From positions 17,237-81,236 of the forward strand of contig NZ_PYAS01000023.1 in assembly GCF_003014695.1 (NCBI RefSeq): a DNA stretch of 64,000 nucleotides, given 5' to 3'. The notes beneath the pieces were generated by a model. The model was not told the origin of the DNA and searched no databases. It worked only from the letters and a program-made list of their open reading frames with translations. Positions 16,741 to 27,400 of the stretch are shown here, in pieces; position 1 is the first letter of the stretch; every line of letters begins with the position of its first letter. The position numbers and the translations under genes are program-made. The stretch comes from Dyadobacter jiangsuensis. GTDB lineage: Bacteria; Bacteroidota; Bacteroidia; Cytophagales; Spirosomataceae.

Positions 16741-17667
16741 CTACATGGATAGCCGCTGGTAGAGCTGGGTTTTTGAAGGGTCGAGATTAACCAGCAGGGT
16801 GTAGGCCTGCACGCGCTGCTCCGGTAATCCCTCGATCATAATTTTATATAATTCATCCGATTTGGCATCAAAAAATGAATTGACCACTACACTCGCCGGA
16901 CGGAGCTGATTCACTTCCTTAATGGTATTCAGGAATTCAAGCGTTTTCGCACGGGTTTCCGCCGGATTCTGTGTCGCTACGTCCAGGCCCTGGCGATAGT
17001 ACTTGTACATTCCTTCGCGAAATGGTGTAAATTGCTGGCTTTGAAGGTTTTCTATCAGCCAATAGCGGTTTTTAGAGTCGCCGTTCGAATCCCAGCCACG
17101 CTTGTTGGGCGAGGAGTTTCTCGCAAGGTTCACAAGGTTGAATGCCTTCTGAACATATGGCGAGCCCCCCATTTTGCTGAACGAATCATAATCAAAAATC
17201 AGCGCGATGTTGGCGTAAAACGCCAGAATATACGGAAGCTCTTCCGTATAGCTGTTTTCATTAAAATACAACTGCGTGCTGGGCAGATAGGTAAATGTGA
17301 AGTTCTTGTCGACATACGTAAAAAGCACTGTTTCGTAGGTGGACCCATAAACCGGACGGGATACTATCAGCTGTGCATTGCCTTCGTAGTTTCCCTGTGC
17401 CAAAGAGCGGGTCAGGTTCACATTGAGCTTACATTTGATCTTCTCTTCCTTGGCAAACTGGTCGTTCGTCCAACGGGTATTATTCAGAAAATCATTCATG
17501 TAGGTTTGCAACTGGTTCATCGACTGCGGGTCAGTCTTTTGTTGCGCCACCAACTGTTCATAATTGAGATTGACGGTAAACTGGAACTCCTGCGCGTATG
17601 CACGTTGCACGAGCATTCCCAAAACCATCGGGATAATCAGGATCAGTAGTTTTATGCTTCGCTCCAT
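16741..17667 (-). CDS. DUF4835 family periplasmic protein
   Basis: A 308-residue protein with a signal peptide ending in AYAQ, then QEFQFTVNLNYEQLV, the typical opening of the DUF4835 family in Bacteroidota. Family members are usually about 300 residues and follow coaBC, as here; the start overlaps the coaBC 3' end by 16 bases. The mature part has mixed alpha/beta character, with NTRWTNDQF and a conserved central NRYWLIENL. No catalytic residues are evident. The family's constant position beside coaBC and recN suggests an essential or widely kept envelope function, which has not been defined to my knowledge. Confidence 0.92.
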   Translation of the reverse strand: MERSIKLLILIIPMVLGMLVQRAYAQEFQFTVNLNYEQLVAQQKTDPQSMNQLQTYMNDFLNNTRWTNDQFAKEEKIKCKLNVNLTRSLAQGNYEGNAQLIVSRPVYGSTYETVLFTYVDKNFTFTYLPSTQLYFNENSYTEELPYILAFYANIALIFDYDSFSKMGGSPYVQKAFNLVNLARNSSPNKRGWDSNGDSKNRYWLIENLQSQQFTPFREGMYKYYRQGLDVATQNPAETRAKTLEFLNTIKEVNQLRPASVVVNSFFDAKSDELYKIMIEGLPEQRVQAYTLLVNLDPSKTQLYQRLSM

Positions 17668-18860
17668 TTGGCTAGTACGATATTAAGAATGTCCTGCGCG
17701 ACCTCTTCCTTGGATTTAAGGTCGAACTGCTGCACATTTTTGTCTTTGTCAATAACGGTTATTTTGTTGGTATCGTGTGCAAAACCTGCCCCGGGATCGT
17801 TCAGGGAATTTAAAACAATGTAATCGAAGTTTTTCCGGATGAGCTTATCCTGGGCGTGGTTCAGTTCGTTTTCGGTCTCGAGTGCAAAACCGATGATCGT
17901 TTGTCCGGGCCGCTTCAATGCGCCCAGGGTTCCCGCAATATCGGTCGTTTTGGCAAGGTCCAGTGTCATGCTGTCGCCTTGTTTCTTGATCTTTTGTTCG
18001 GCCACGTACTTCGGCGTGTAGTCGGCCACTGCCGCTGCGAAAATGACCAGGTCATTAGCTTCGAAATTCTCCTTTGCTGTATGGAACATCTGGCTGGCAG
18101 TTTCGACAGCGATTGTGCGGATGTTGGGATTGGACGCTTTCAGATGCGTAGGCCCGCTTACCAGCGTCACATACGCTCCCGCAGCCGCGAAGGCTTCCGC
18201 TATGGCATATCCCATTTTGCCCGAAGAGCGATTGCTGATAAACCGGACCGGATCGAGCGGTTCTACCGTGGGGCCAGCGGTAATCAGGACGTGTTTAGAG
18301 CGGGCAACAGGCCGTTGCGCGAAATGGGCGCCGAGAATTTTGATGATATTTTCCGGCTCAGCCAACCTCCCGTCACCGATCAGTCCGCTGGCCAGCTCTC
18401 CGTGTTCAGGGGAAATGAAGATGTTTCCATAACTAACCAGCTTTTCAATATTAAGCTGCGTGGAAGGATGCTTGAACATATCCACATCCATAGCAGGAGC
18501 GAAGAATACAGGGCATCGGGCCGAAAGGTAAATGGCCGTGAGCAGGTCGTCGCAATGGCCAATGGCACATTTGGAGAGTGTTTTTGCTGTGGCAGGAGCG
18601 ATAATGATCAGGTCAGCCCAAAGGCCGAGTTCGACGTGGTTATTCCATTCACCCGTTTCATTTTTGGTAAATGAGGTTAGAACGGGATTTTTGGAGAGGG
18701 TCGACAACGTCAGCGGCGTAATAAACTCTGTTGCCGATTGAGTCATTACCACACGAACCTCTGCTTCCGCCTTCACCAGCAGCCGCACCAGCAATGCAGA
18801 TTTATAGGCGGCAATACTTCCCGAAACGCCCAGCAGTATCTTTTTACCGTTCAGATTCAA
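17652..18860 (-). CDS. coaBC: Bifunctional phosphopantothenoylcysteine decarboxylase / phosphopantothenate-cysteine ligase
   Basis: A 402-residue cytosolic enzyme that joins cysteine to 4'-phosphopantothenate and decarboxylates the product, the second and third steps of coenzyme A synthesis. The N-terminal CoaC flavoprotein half (1-185) has GVSGSIAAYKS, the catalytic histidine in NNHVEL, and the substrate-binding APAMDVDMF. The CoaB half (about 190-402) has ITAGPTVEPLDPVRFISNRS, SGKMGYAIAEA and the AAAVADYTP/KIKK elements. A terminator separates it from rpoZ upstream, so it either reads through or has a promoter in the short gap. It overlaps the DUF4835 gene. Confidence 0.96.
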   Translation of the reverse strand: MNLNGKKILLGVSGSIAAYKSALLVRLLVKAEAEVRVVMTQSATEFITPLTLSTLSKNPVLTSFTKNETGEWNNHVELGLWADLIIIAPATAKTLSKCAIGHCDDLLTAIYLSARCPVFFAPAMDVDMFKHPSTQLNIEKLVSYGNIFISPEHGELASGLIGDGRLAEPENIIKILGAHFAQRPVARSKHVLITAGPTVEPLDPVRFISNRSSGKMGYAIAEAFAAAGAYVTLVSGPTHLKASNPNIRTIAVETASQMFHTAKENFEANDLVIFAAAVADYTPKYVAEQKIKKQGDSMTLDLAKTTDIAGTLGALKRPGQTIIGFALETENELNHAQDKLIRKNFDYIVLNSLNDPGAGFAHDTNKITVIDKDKNVQQFDLKSKEEVAQDILNIVLAKWSEA

Positions 18861-18895
18861 TTTTACAAGGATTTGATTGTAAAGTTAAAACAAAA

Positions 18896-18928
18896 AAGCC
18901 CGCCATCAATCAGATTCATGGCGGGCTT
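18896..18928 (-). terminator. Terminator after rpoZ
   Basis: An 11-bp perfect stem (AAGCCCGCCAT and complement) is followed on the minus strand by six T residues. It separates bamD-rpoZ from coaBC. Confidence 0.85.
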
Positions 18929-18945
18929 CGGGAAATGCGGTTGTA

Positions 18946-19257
18946 TTATTCTTCGCTGGCGTCGCGGTAGCTATGGTAAGTTTTGCCTTCGATGAATTCA
19001 TCGATTGCAATGCTTCCTGCCTTAGGCATACGCTCATAAAATTTCGAAATTTCGATTTGCTCTCTGTTTTCAAACACTTCTTCAAGGTTATCCACACCGG
19101 AAGCAAATTCAGCCAGTTTGTTGTTCAGCTCTTCTTTCATTTTGCTGGAAATCTGGCGAGCCCTTTTGGAAATGACCGATACGGATTCATACAGGTTACC
19201 TGTTACCGCCGCTATCTTGTCTGTATCACGGGTAATGATCGATGGATTCGTTGCCAT
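18946..19257 (-). CDS. rpoZ: RNA polymerase omega subunit
   Basis: A 103-residue omega/Rpb6-like protein that stabilises the beta-prime subunit of RNA polymerase. The N-terminal IITRDTDKIAAVTGNLYESV and the following VISKRARQIS match the conserved omega core in Bacteroidota, which differs from the proteobacterial form. It follows bamD by 47 bases and precedes coaBC. That order is a familiar Bacteroidota arrangement and supports the assignment. The C-terminal tail is acidic (ASEE). Confidence 0.9.
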   Translation of the reverse strand: MATNPSIITRDTDKIAAVTGNLYESVSVISKRARQISSKMKEELNNKLAEFASGVDNLEEVFENREQIEISKFYERMPKAGSIAIDEFIEGKTYHSYRDASEE

Positions 19258-19304
19258 AATGGTCTGATATAGTTAAATTTTTAAAACGATATAAATGGTG
19301 CCTG

Positions 19305-20228
19305 CTATTGGCCGTTCGGGGCACTGACAGCCGGCGTGGTAACCTTAGCCGGTTTAGTGGCCGGGTCGGGTTGAGCTTCTTTCAATTTCTGACGTTCGGC
19401 TTCCACCTTGGCGATCGTCTCGATCTGCTTCTGGCTGTCGTCGTACATTTTTTCGGCATCACGGTTGAATCTGCCGGTAGGATATTTGTCGACAAGCTCC
19501 TGGTAGAACTTCACAACGTCCTGGAATCTTTCCTTTTGCTTATCACTGAAACTGTTAGAAGCCAGGTTGTACTGGGATTCTACTTTTAGGAATGCAAGCT
19601 CCTCGTTGTATTGTGAATCGGGGAAGTCCTTACGGAAGTTTTCAATTGAAATAACCGCCGATTTAAGCGACATTGGGTTAAAGTCACTGATCTTGTGATA
19701 TAGCCTCGCGCGTTCGTAAGCTTTTCTTTCGAGTTTGGATCTCAATTCAAGAATGTAACGGGTACATTCTTCGCGGAAAGGGCTATCAGGATAGGTATTG
19801 ATAAAGTCCTGCATGGCAGAGATAGCCGTGTGTGTGCTGGTCTGATCGAGAGTGTATGGCGACGAGTCTTTATACAGCGAAAATGCATGCATGTACAACG
19901 ATTCCTGCGCGTAATCGCTGCGGGCGTAGGTGTCGTAAAATTTCTTAAAGAGAAACTGGCTGGTATTGTACTGGCCCTGATGGTATTGCGAATAAGCGTA
20001 ATAGAACTGAGCGAGCTCGGATTCGGTGCTTCCTTTGAGCAAAGGTATCAACTCCTCAAAAAGCAGTCCAGCGCGGTAATAGTCCGCCTTTTTGTAATAG
20101 GCCATGGCAGCATCGTACTTCTGCTGATCTGTGCCTGTCTTCTGTAACTTGGAGAACTTACTGCAGGAAGTAACAACAAGGATTGCAATGAATAGCAAGA
20201 AATAGCTTGCCGGACTGTTTTTTCGCAT
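19305..20228 (-). CDS. bamD: Outer-membrane assembly lipoprotein BamD
   Basis: A 307-residue lipoprotein with the lipobox VTSC, followed by five tetratricopeptide-like repeats (about residues 35-255), including the typical AYYKKADYYRAGLLFEELIP and AQFYYAYSQYHQGQYNTS. BamD is the essential companion of BamA in outer-membrane protein insertion. The C-terminal 40 residues are lysine-, proline- and threonine-rich and likely disordered. The gene begins the bamD-rpoZ run. BamA itself is not in the window. Confidence 0.93.
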   Translation of the reverse strand: MRKNSPASYFLLFIAILVVTSCSKFSKLQKTGTDQQKYDAAMAYYKKADYYRAGLLFEELIPLLKGSTESELAQFYYAYSQYHQGQYNTSQFLFKKFYDTYARSDYAQESLYMHAFSLYKDSSPYTLDQTSTHTAISAMQDFINTYPDSPFREECTRYILELRSKLERKAYERARLYHKISDFNPMSLKSAVISIENFRKDFPDSQYNEELAFLKVESQYNLASNSFSDKQKERFQDVVKFYQELVDKYPTGRFNRDAEKMYDDSQKQIETIAKVEAERQKLKEAQPDPATKPAKVTTPAVSAPNGQ

Positions 20229-20247
20229 ATTAACTGCAAAGGTAATA

Positions 20248-20283
20248 AAAAAAAGCTACACGATTCATAACGAATGCGTAGCT
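20248..20283 (-). terminator. Terminator after the T9SS-sorted protein gene
   Basis: An imperfect stem (AGCTAC pairing with GTAGCT, continuing through a mismatch and a bulge) is followed on the minus strand by eight T residues. Confidence 0.65.
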
Positions 20284-20304
20284 GATATAGTGTTAAAAGT
20301 TAGC

Positions 20305-20922
20305 CTATTGCTGATGGCGAACGAGCATTTTCTTGGTGGCCACTTTTTTGCCGTCGACAGATAGCTGGTAGAAGTACAGGCCGGTAGCCATGTCTCTCGT
20401 ATTTATCCGCAGCTTGCGGTCATTTTTGTTGAGTGTAAACTCCTGCATTTGTGAGCCGAGCACATTATAAAACGTTAGTTTCGCATCACGCAAGCCTGGA
20501 TTGATCGTAAAATCAATTTCCGCGTATTCGCTTGCAGGATTTGGATAAACATTGGAAACTGAAATCTTGTCATTCACGAACAGCAGTTCCTCTGCTCTCA
20601 GTTGCGCTTCCAACGCCGGGGATTTCTTTTCGCTGCCTTTTTCGGCTACTTCAACAGCCAGTGCGTTATTGTCTGCGGCATTGGCGGATGCAAAAAGAAA
20701 CGAAGTGTAGAATCTATTCAGCGCTTTTGGATTTTGCAAAGTCAGTGGTTTGTAGCTGACACCACTTGAAAAGTTTGAGAATTTGATGTTCTGGGTTGCG
20801 GGGGCTTTCTTCTTGCCGACCATATTCAGGCGGCTTCCCCCCGACACACTTTGGGCCTGTAACCCTTGAATACTCAGGGCCAAGGCTAAAATCATATATA
20901 TAAAACGTATAGTTCTTTTCAT
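20305..20922 (-). CDS. Small secreted protein with T9SS type A sorting domain
   Basis: A 205-residue secreted protein. The signal peptide ends at GLQAQS (about residue 25). The C-terminal 80 residues are a T9SS type A domain: SNVYPNPASEYAEIDFTI, then LTFYNVLGSQ, DMATGLYFYQLSVDG and a final KKMLVRH. The short region between (30-120) is lysine- and alanine-rich without a recognised domain, so the cargo is hardly larger than its sorting signal. The protein may be attached to the cell surface or act in the secretion machinery itself. It lies alone between bamD and the OstA-like gene. Confidence 0.9.
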   Translation of the reverse strand: MKRTIRFIYMILALALSIQGLQAQSVSGGSRLNMVGKKKAPATQNIKFSNFSSGVSYKPLTLQNPKALNRFYTSFLFASANAADNNALAVEVAEKGSEKKSPALEAQLRAEELLFVNDKISVSNVYPNPASEYAEIDFTINPGLRDAKLTFYNVLGSQMQEFTLNKNDRKLRINTRDMATGLYFYQLSVDGKKVATKKMLVRHQQ

Positions 20923-21039
20923 AGCTGCAATCGGATACTTTTGACTAATGCGTTATGTGTTTTTAGCTGAAAAGTACGCTACAAAAATATAGAGAAATAA
21001 TTGTATATTCAAAATATATTGTGCGAATGGGTAACTTTA

Positions 21040-21058
21040 TTTTTGTACGGTAAAAAAT
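21040..21058 (+). promoter_or_regulatory. Second copy of the 19-base promoter-like element
   Basis: TTTTTGTACGGTAAAAAAT differs at one base from the copy at 10428-10446. Bases 21038-21045 (TATTTTTG) match the bacteroidal -7 consensus. It points right, into the 3' end of a minus-strand gene, so any transcript would be antisense. Confidence 0.35.
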
Positions 21059-21097
21059 CGTGCCGTTAGCTAAACACCGTCACAATTTCTCATAAAC

Positions 21098-22756
21098 TTA
21101 TTTTTCCTGCCACGTCGTCTTGGCCTTGGTCGGTTTCTCAGCAATACGCCAGTTAAAGCCGTCCAGTTGCCTCTCAGCGGGCTTTATTTTGGAAGGAGGG
21201 ATTAACTTCCCATCCGGTTTTCCGATGAATGCGATCCGCTGGATGCGATTATCCTCGAAAAGCAGGTTCATTCTCCCGCATTCGACCCTATTCAGACCGA
21301 TATTTTTCTGCTTATCATCTACCGCATAGTAGGCACTTTCCCCGTTGCCGTCTACCAAAACCTGCTTCAATTTGTTTCCCGTCTGAAAGTAGGCGTTGAT
21401 CGTCCGTCCCTTCACCTGGTTGAATTGCTTCACAAGCGTGTCTTCGGTAATGACGAAAGATTTCCCCTTGAGGAGCATTCTGTTGATTTCATTGCTGACC
21501 AGGAAAGCGGTGATCGAATCGGCTTCCATCTGGTAATGCTGGTCGCTCCACAGGATAGGCTTGCGGAAAAAGCGGATGATCGAATCGGCGGTATCGTAGG
21601 TGATCGAGTCACATTTTCCCTGGAAATCGGATTTGTAGATAAATACATTGCGATCTCCGATCAGCTTCCGCGTGCTGTCACGCGAATTCTCGAAAGAATA
21701 AAGCGTGTCTGCCCGAATGTAGAGCGTGTCCTGGGATACGACATTTCTTACGTAGGCGTGACCAAAAATTTTGGAATAGCCTTTTGTCTTCCAGTAATAT
21801 CCCTCGTCGCCATTTAATACCGTTTTGTCTTTTTTAGCGACAATCACCACGTTGCCTTTGCCCTTGCCGTCATTGGATTTACCATCCACTACAAGCGAAT
21901 CGGCGGTGAGCGTATACGTTTCGTTGTCGACGGTCGTGCGCGTATGAAATGCTGACTGGGTGGATTCCGTATTGTATTGCCCTTTGGTTCCGACCACTGT
22001 ACCGTCCTTGTTCACGATCTTGGTCTTGCCATTGAAATACGACCATTTGGTGAGCGAGTTATAGAGCAGCGTATCGGTTGTGAGCGTATACTTTTTGTTC
22101 ACCAGCTTCACATTTTTGTAATAGGTGAATTCTTTCGTGCTCGTGTTGTAAACGCCTTCTTTGCTGGTGAGTACATTCTCCTCGTCGACCGTCCGGCCCG
22201 GTAGCTTGTAGTAAGCCATCCCGTTGGCCATGTCGTACTCGATTTTTCGGGTTGTAAGCGTCTTTTTTGTGTCTTTCAGGACCGTTTTCTTTCCACTTAC
22301 GATTGCCAGGCGGGTGTTTCCGTAATAATAGAGCGTATCTCCCGTTACTGTAATCGTGTCTCCCTGGACAATCTTGACATTACCAAATGCCTCGATCATA
22401 TTGGAGTTGATGTGCTGGATAGCAAGGTTGCTGTATAAAAGTGCTCCCTTATGCCTGAAAACGCCATTTGTGACTCGCCGCGAATCGTCGCCGGGCTCGT
22501 TGATAATTTCCAGCTCGTCCGATTTCAGGATCTCCACCAGGTTATCACTGGGAAGAGGCTGCGCCTGAGGTAATGCTTTCTGTGCGAACAGATAAGGCGA
22601 AAAAATCAGTAAGGCAAAGAACGTCAGTTGAAATATATTTCTTTTGATATTGATGACGCCGAAAAGTTTAAAAGGGTTGCAGGTTCCTGCACTATTTTTT
22701 TTGTTCATGTTGCTTTTCTTTCTCTTACCTTTGGCTGGATCCTGTCCCGTTACCAT
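21098..22756 (-). CDS. OstA/LptA-like LPS-transport protein
   Basis: A 552-residue protein of the OstA-like (LptA/LptD N-domain) beta-jellyroll type; such proteins bridge LPS through the periplasm. The first 55 residues include a basic stretch and a hydrophobic signal segment (FFALLIFSPYLFAQK); an internal start at Met17 (22708) is at least as likely. Repeated strands such as GNVKIVQGDTITVTGDTLYY and GDEGYYWKTKGYSKIFGHAYV, then LYIRADTLYSFE, are typical. The protein is much longer than E. coli LptA, as is common in Bacteroidota. It pairs functionally with LptC at 12546. It diverges from tilS with only 64 bases between. Confidence 0.88.
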   Translation of the reverse strand: MVTGQDPAKGKRKKSNMNKKNSAGTCNPFKLFGVINIKRNIFQLTFFALLIFSPYLFAQKALPQAQPLPSDNLVEILKSDELEIINEPGDDSRRVTNGVFRHKGALLYSNLAIQHINSNMIEAFGNVKIVQGDTITVTGDTLYYYGNTRLAIVSGKKTVLKDTKKTLTTRKIEYDMANGMAYYKLPGRTVDEENVLTSKEGVYNTSTKEFTYYKNVKLVNKKYTLTTDTLLYNSLTKWSYFNGKTKIVNKDGTVVGTKGQYNTESTQSAFHTRTTVDNETYTLTADSLVVDGKSNDGKGKGNVVIVAKKDKTVLNGDEGYYWKTKGYSKIFGHAYVRNVVSQDTLYIRADTLYSFENSRDSTRKLIGDRNVFIYKSDFQGKCDSITYDTADSIIRFFRKPILWSDQHYQMEADSITAFLVSNEINRMLLKGKSFVITEDTLVKQFNQVKGRTINAYFQTGNKLKQVLVDGNGESAYYAVDDKQKNIGLNRVECGRMNLLFEDNRIQRIAFIGKPDGKLIPPSKIKPAERQLDGFNWRIAEKPTKAKTTWQEK

Positions 22757-22820
22757 CCCGACGAAGAGATAAATCCATTCTCATTTATTCAAAAGTACAT
22801 CAAATCCGATTCGCAGGCTC

Positions 22821-24152
22821 ATGTTGGATTCGTTTTTAACTTTTATTAACCAACACACGCCGGACCTGGAACAGCAGCCGACTTTACTTGCTGTGAGCGG
22901 CGGAGTCGATTCTGTGGTATTGGCTCATCTGTTTCATAGTCTGGGACTTACGGCAGGGATTGCGCATTGTAACTTTGGTTTGAGAGGGGAGGAGTCGGAT
23001 GGTGATGAGGCGTTCGTACGTGAACTATCGGCCCGTTACAATTTTCCATTTTTTGTGACGAAGCCGGATGTTAAAAACTTCGCGAAAAGTACCTCCATTT
23101 CAACTCAAATGGCTGCCCGGGAACTGCGGTATCGGTGGTTCGAAAAGGTTAGACAGGAATCGGGTTACATATGGATCGCGACGGCGCACCATGCTAACGA
23201 TTCGTTGGAAACTTTGCTACTTAACGTCGCCCGTGGAACCGGCCTCGCCGGATTGACGGGAATTGCGCCTGTCAATGGTCATCTGATCCGTCCGCTGTTG
23301 CTCTCAAGTCGCGCCGAGATAAGCCGGTATGCTGCGGAAAACGGTATTCAATGGCGGGAAGACCGGACCAATGAAACAGACGACTATTACAGGAATAAGA
23401 TCCGTCATCACGTGATTCCGGTCCTTGCCGAGTTGAATCCTTCGCTGGAAAGTACTTTCAATGTTTCCTCAGAGCGGCTGCGGGCGGCCAATGCGTTGCT
23501 TGAAGCGCATTTGCAACGCTGGAAAGCGCAGATTGTTCGGGAGGAGGCTGGTACTATTCGTATACCGATCGCCGGCCTGTTGAGTGAAGCGGAGCCCGCT
23601 TACCGGCTGTGGTTCATTTTGCAGGATTTCGGTTTTCAATATGGCCAGCTGCGTAACATTGTAGCCTCCCTCGAAGGGATTTCGGGAAAGCGCTTCTTCT
23701 CCCCAACGCATGCATTGCTGGTCGACAGAGACCATATCTTATTAAAGGCGTCATCTCAAACTTCGGATCCCGAAGTGCTGACTATCGAGGAACCTGGCGT
23801 AACCTTTCACTGGCAAGGCGCGAAGATCAGCTTGCGCGTATTACCGGCCGGAAGTCCTCCTCATTTCGACAATGCAACGATCGCCGTGGATATCAACTGC
23901 ATTACATTCCCGCTAACCTTGAGAAAATGGCAGCAAGGTGACATCTTTCAGCCCTTCGGAATGGGCGGCAAGCGCAAGAAAGTGAGTGATTTATTGATTG
24001 ACAATAAAGTCGATCTTTTTGAAAAGGAAAAGACGGCGGTACTGCTTAATGGCGATGGTGAAATTATCTGGGTGCTAGGGCTTCGGGCAGACGAGCGATT
24101 CAGAATAACAGAAGCCACAAGCAATATTCTGGAGATCACACTCAATGGCTAG
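22821..24152 (+). CDS. tilS: tRNA(Ile)-lysidine synthase
   Basis: A 443-residue N-type ATP pyrophosphatase that converts the wobble cytidine of the CAU-anticodon tRNA-Ile to lysidine. The PP-loop is VSGGVDSVVL (residues about 25-34); HCNFGLRGEES and TAHHANDSLETLLLNVARGT are the family motifs; the C-terminal TilS domain contains GDIFQPFGMGGKRKKVSDLL and VLGLRADERF. The normal length shows the gene is intact. It starts 64 bases from the divergent OstA-like gene, so the two promoters overlap. A strong terminator lies just past the stop. Confidence 0.96.
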   Translation: MLDSFLTFINQHTPDLEQQPTLLAVSGGVDSVVLAHLFHSLGLTAGIAHCNFGLRGEESDGDEAFVRELSARYNFPFFVTKPDVKNFAKSTSISTQMAARELRYRWFEKVRQESGYIWIATAHHANDSLETLLLNVARGTGLAGLTGIAPVNGHLIRPLLLSSRAEISRYAAENGIQWREDRTNETDDYYRNKIRHHVIPVLAELNPSLESTFNVSSERLRAANALLEAHLQRWKAQIVREEAGTIRIPIAGLLSEAEPAYRLWFILQDFGFQYGQLRNIVASLEGISGKRFFSPTHALLVDRDHILLKASSQTSDPEVLTIEEPGVTFHWQGAKISLRVLPAGSPPHFDNATIAVDINCITFPLTLRKWQQGDIFQPFGMGGKRKKVSDLLIDNKVDLFEKEKTAVLLNGDGEIIWVLGLRADERFRITEATSNILEITLNG

Positions 24153-24158
24153 AAACTA

Positions 24159-24189
24159 AAAATGGTCGGATTAAGAATCCGGCCATTTT
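24159..24189 (+). terminator. Terminator after tilS
   Basis: A 13-bp stem (AAAATGGTCGGAT and complement with one G-T pair, 5-base loop) ends in a T run. Confidence 0.8.
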
Positions 24190-24425
24190 TCCACGAATTT
24201 CTATCCTAACGTAAACTCGGTTAGTTCTATCAGGTGCAAGAACGCCAGGGTATTTGATTGGAAAAATGATATTAGTCATGGGTTTGGAAGAAATAGGAGT
24301 TATATCAAGGGGCCACGAAGGAAATACTCCCCGATAAAGAGTGTTGATTTTGTAGCGCCGTGTTTACTTAATTGGAATAGTCACCACAAACACGGAAATT
24401 GCATACAATCTCCCTCTTGACAATC

Positions 24426-27400
24426 ATGATTAAACAGTTACTCATCCTCTTTGCTCTTTGCTGCGGTTTCAATTCGTTTGCCCAAACCCCCACCATTCGT
24501 ATTAATAAAGTCAATTCTGAGAATTACTGCATTGGAACGGAGCTCTCGATAGACGTGACTATCGAGGGGACATTTCCTGCTGATAATAAATTTACGGTTG
24601 TTGCTTACCGCTACTGGTACGATCCCGCCAGACGCTGGGAGTATCCCGCTGTGCTGAGGGGTAACAAGTTAATTACCACGCTGAAAGATGCGGCGTTGGC
24701 CGACCCGCAAAGTTTTCAGATTAAGGTCCTTTCTTCGAATCCCAAAACAGAAACGGAAGCGAGCGGCTATTTCAGGGCGTTGACGAAATCGTACGTGCGG
24801 CTGACGACGCGCTGGGGGCTTTCGGCAGATACACTCAATTCCAACGAACAGGTTGTGCTGGCGTTGGTTGCTACGCCGACGACACCCGGAGAGGTGACAC
24901 TGAACACGGGAGAAAAAATTAATCTCAACTACTCTAATTCAGATGGTGGCGCAGTGTACCCGACCTATATTAATTTCCCCAAAACGCGGGAAGGTATTTA
25001 CGCAATAAAAGAAGCCAGCAACGTCTGTGGCGCGTTGAGCGCAAGCGGGCAGGTGCGTATAAAGGTGAATGCGGGCGATTTTATGGCGACAGACCTAAAC
25101 CCGGAACAGCCATGCGAGGGCACTGAAGTGAAAGTGCTGTTTGACGCAGGTACCTCCTCTTTCAATGCGGGTACAAAATACAAGATCCGGTTTGCGAGCG
25201 ACAATGTGTATATGGATACTTATAAGTTCGTGGACGCTCCGGCTACTTTGACGGGAAAAAACGAACTGACCGCTCGGGTGCCGGACAATCTGCTGTCAGT
25301 TATGCGGAATGACGGCATTTACGTCGGGATCGTCACCGAGAATCCGTCATCGGTCTCGATCAACAAAGCGCTGAAAGTCAATATTTATCCAAAGCCTTCT
25401 TTTTCGCTTGAAGCCGAAAAAAATACGATTTCGCTGGGCGAGCAGCCCAGGATAGGTGGTAATCCGAAAGGGCTGCCGCCTTATCAATTTACACTCACAA
25501 GTGGCGAAACGTTTAATTATTATATCCAGGTTAGCCCTGAAAAAACGACCCAGTACCAGGTGAAAAAGTTCGAGTCGGGCTGTGGAGTGATCGAAAACCC
25601 GCCTCAGGCACCGTTGGTACTCACCGTGCGGCCCAGTCTCTTGCTGGGCGATCCGGGGACATCGGCGAAGGTTGGGCCCTTCTGCGAGGGGCGGACTGTG
25701 CGTATGCGTTTCAGAGCTGTGGGCGTGAATGCGCAAACTACCTATACTGTGGAAGGGACGACCTACTCAGGTACGAAATTCACTTTCCCGGCAAAGATCA
25801 CGGGCGATTCACTGGAATTCTTTATCCCCCAGCGAGCCTCAGAAGATCCCACCCGCGATTATGGCAATATTACCAGCTTGCGTGCGGTGTCGGCCAATCC
25901 GGCGCTGACTTCCGATTACACCGTCGCATCGGTCCAGAGCCCACCTTTTATGACGGCGGGGCAAAACTACCAGCCGAGTGTGCCTTATCCTTCCGGTATT
26001 CGCCTGGATTACAACCTGTGGGGCGGCCTGCCGTATACGGTTGAGCTGATGGACGGCACGAAAGAAACCTACGACTATCGCAACATTTACTATAATCTGT
26101 TTGTCAGGAAAGACACCACTTTCAGGGTAAAATCGATTTCTAACGAATGCTTTACCAATTCAAACTTGCCTGGTTTTCCGATAAAGGTGGTGAAACCGGC
26201 AGATACGACGCCTGCATTGTTTACAAGGATGCTCAGCACAGTGGACCGTTGCGGCGGTGACAGTATCGCGGTATCTGTAAACTTCGCCGGGAATTTCGAG
26301 GCAGGCAACCGGTTTGCGTTGTCCTATCCGTATGCTGATCAGACTTCCCCCGACCCGTTTCAAAATTTAACCAAACAAGGTACTTACAAAATAGCCCTCG
26401 TTGACAGGCCCGAGGATTACCTTGCGAGCTTTTCACTAAGCTCGACTTTGCCCCGCCTTACCTCCCAATCCGGCTATTTTTATGTGCGGGCCAAACCTCA
26501 AAAGCCTTCCATCTATCCATACACTTCGAAAGAATATCCCGAAACGATGTATCTGGGTGAGTCACCGCGTGTAGTGGTGTATGCCAGCAAGTACAGCACC
26601 CTCAAATACTCGCTCGATGGGAAAGAGCAAACAATAGGGACCGACCATAACGGCATGCAGAGCGTCCCATTGGAACTAACAAATGGCAAGGTTTCAGAAT
26701 TTAAACTGATTTCGGTAACCAACCCTTGCGGGACCTATAACAGCGACATTACCGGCTATTTCAAAGGTATTGGATACAAACTCGTGCTGGAACGGACCGA
26801 TTTGTCGATATATCATTGCGTAGGAACCGAGGCGGAGATTAAGTTCGGTACAGAAAGCGGCACGGCAGGTGTGGCCACAAAGTTCACACTCGAAATCTCC
26901 AAATCCGGTGATCAGAACTCCTATTCGGAAATTGCGACTGCGACAGACAGCCGCGTCTTCAAGTTTAAAGTACCGGACCTGACAGCCGGATCTTACTATC
27001 TCAGGGCGAGATCATCCGACGGAATTTACTCCCAAGCAATCAATTACCTGGTAGGGAAGGTTCCCACCAGCGGCAGTTTCGACGGTTCTTCGCGGGACGT
27101 ACTTTATGCCCAGACGCTCACAGTTCCCTACGGTTCGGGCATTGTTCTCAGCACGGTTATTGACGGTGATCAGCCTTGGGGCATTATGTACAGCGACGGC
27201 ACACAGCAGCTAGTAGGCCCCAATTACACTTCCTATTCTGTGATCGTAAATGCTCCCCAGGTGTTCACTATCAGCAAAATATGGAATTCATGCGGTTATG
27301 GTAAGCTGGAAGGTTCTGTGACTGTCAAAGTCAAACCGGTTGTGGAGTTGAAAAAATATCCCGAAAACTCCGATGCGGTCATTTGTGCCGGCAAGACCAT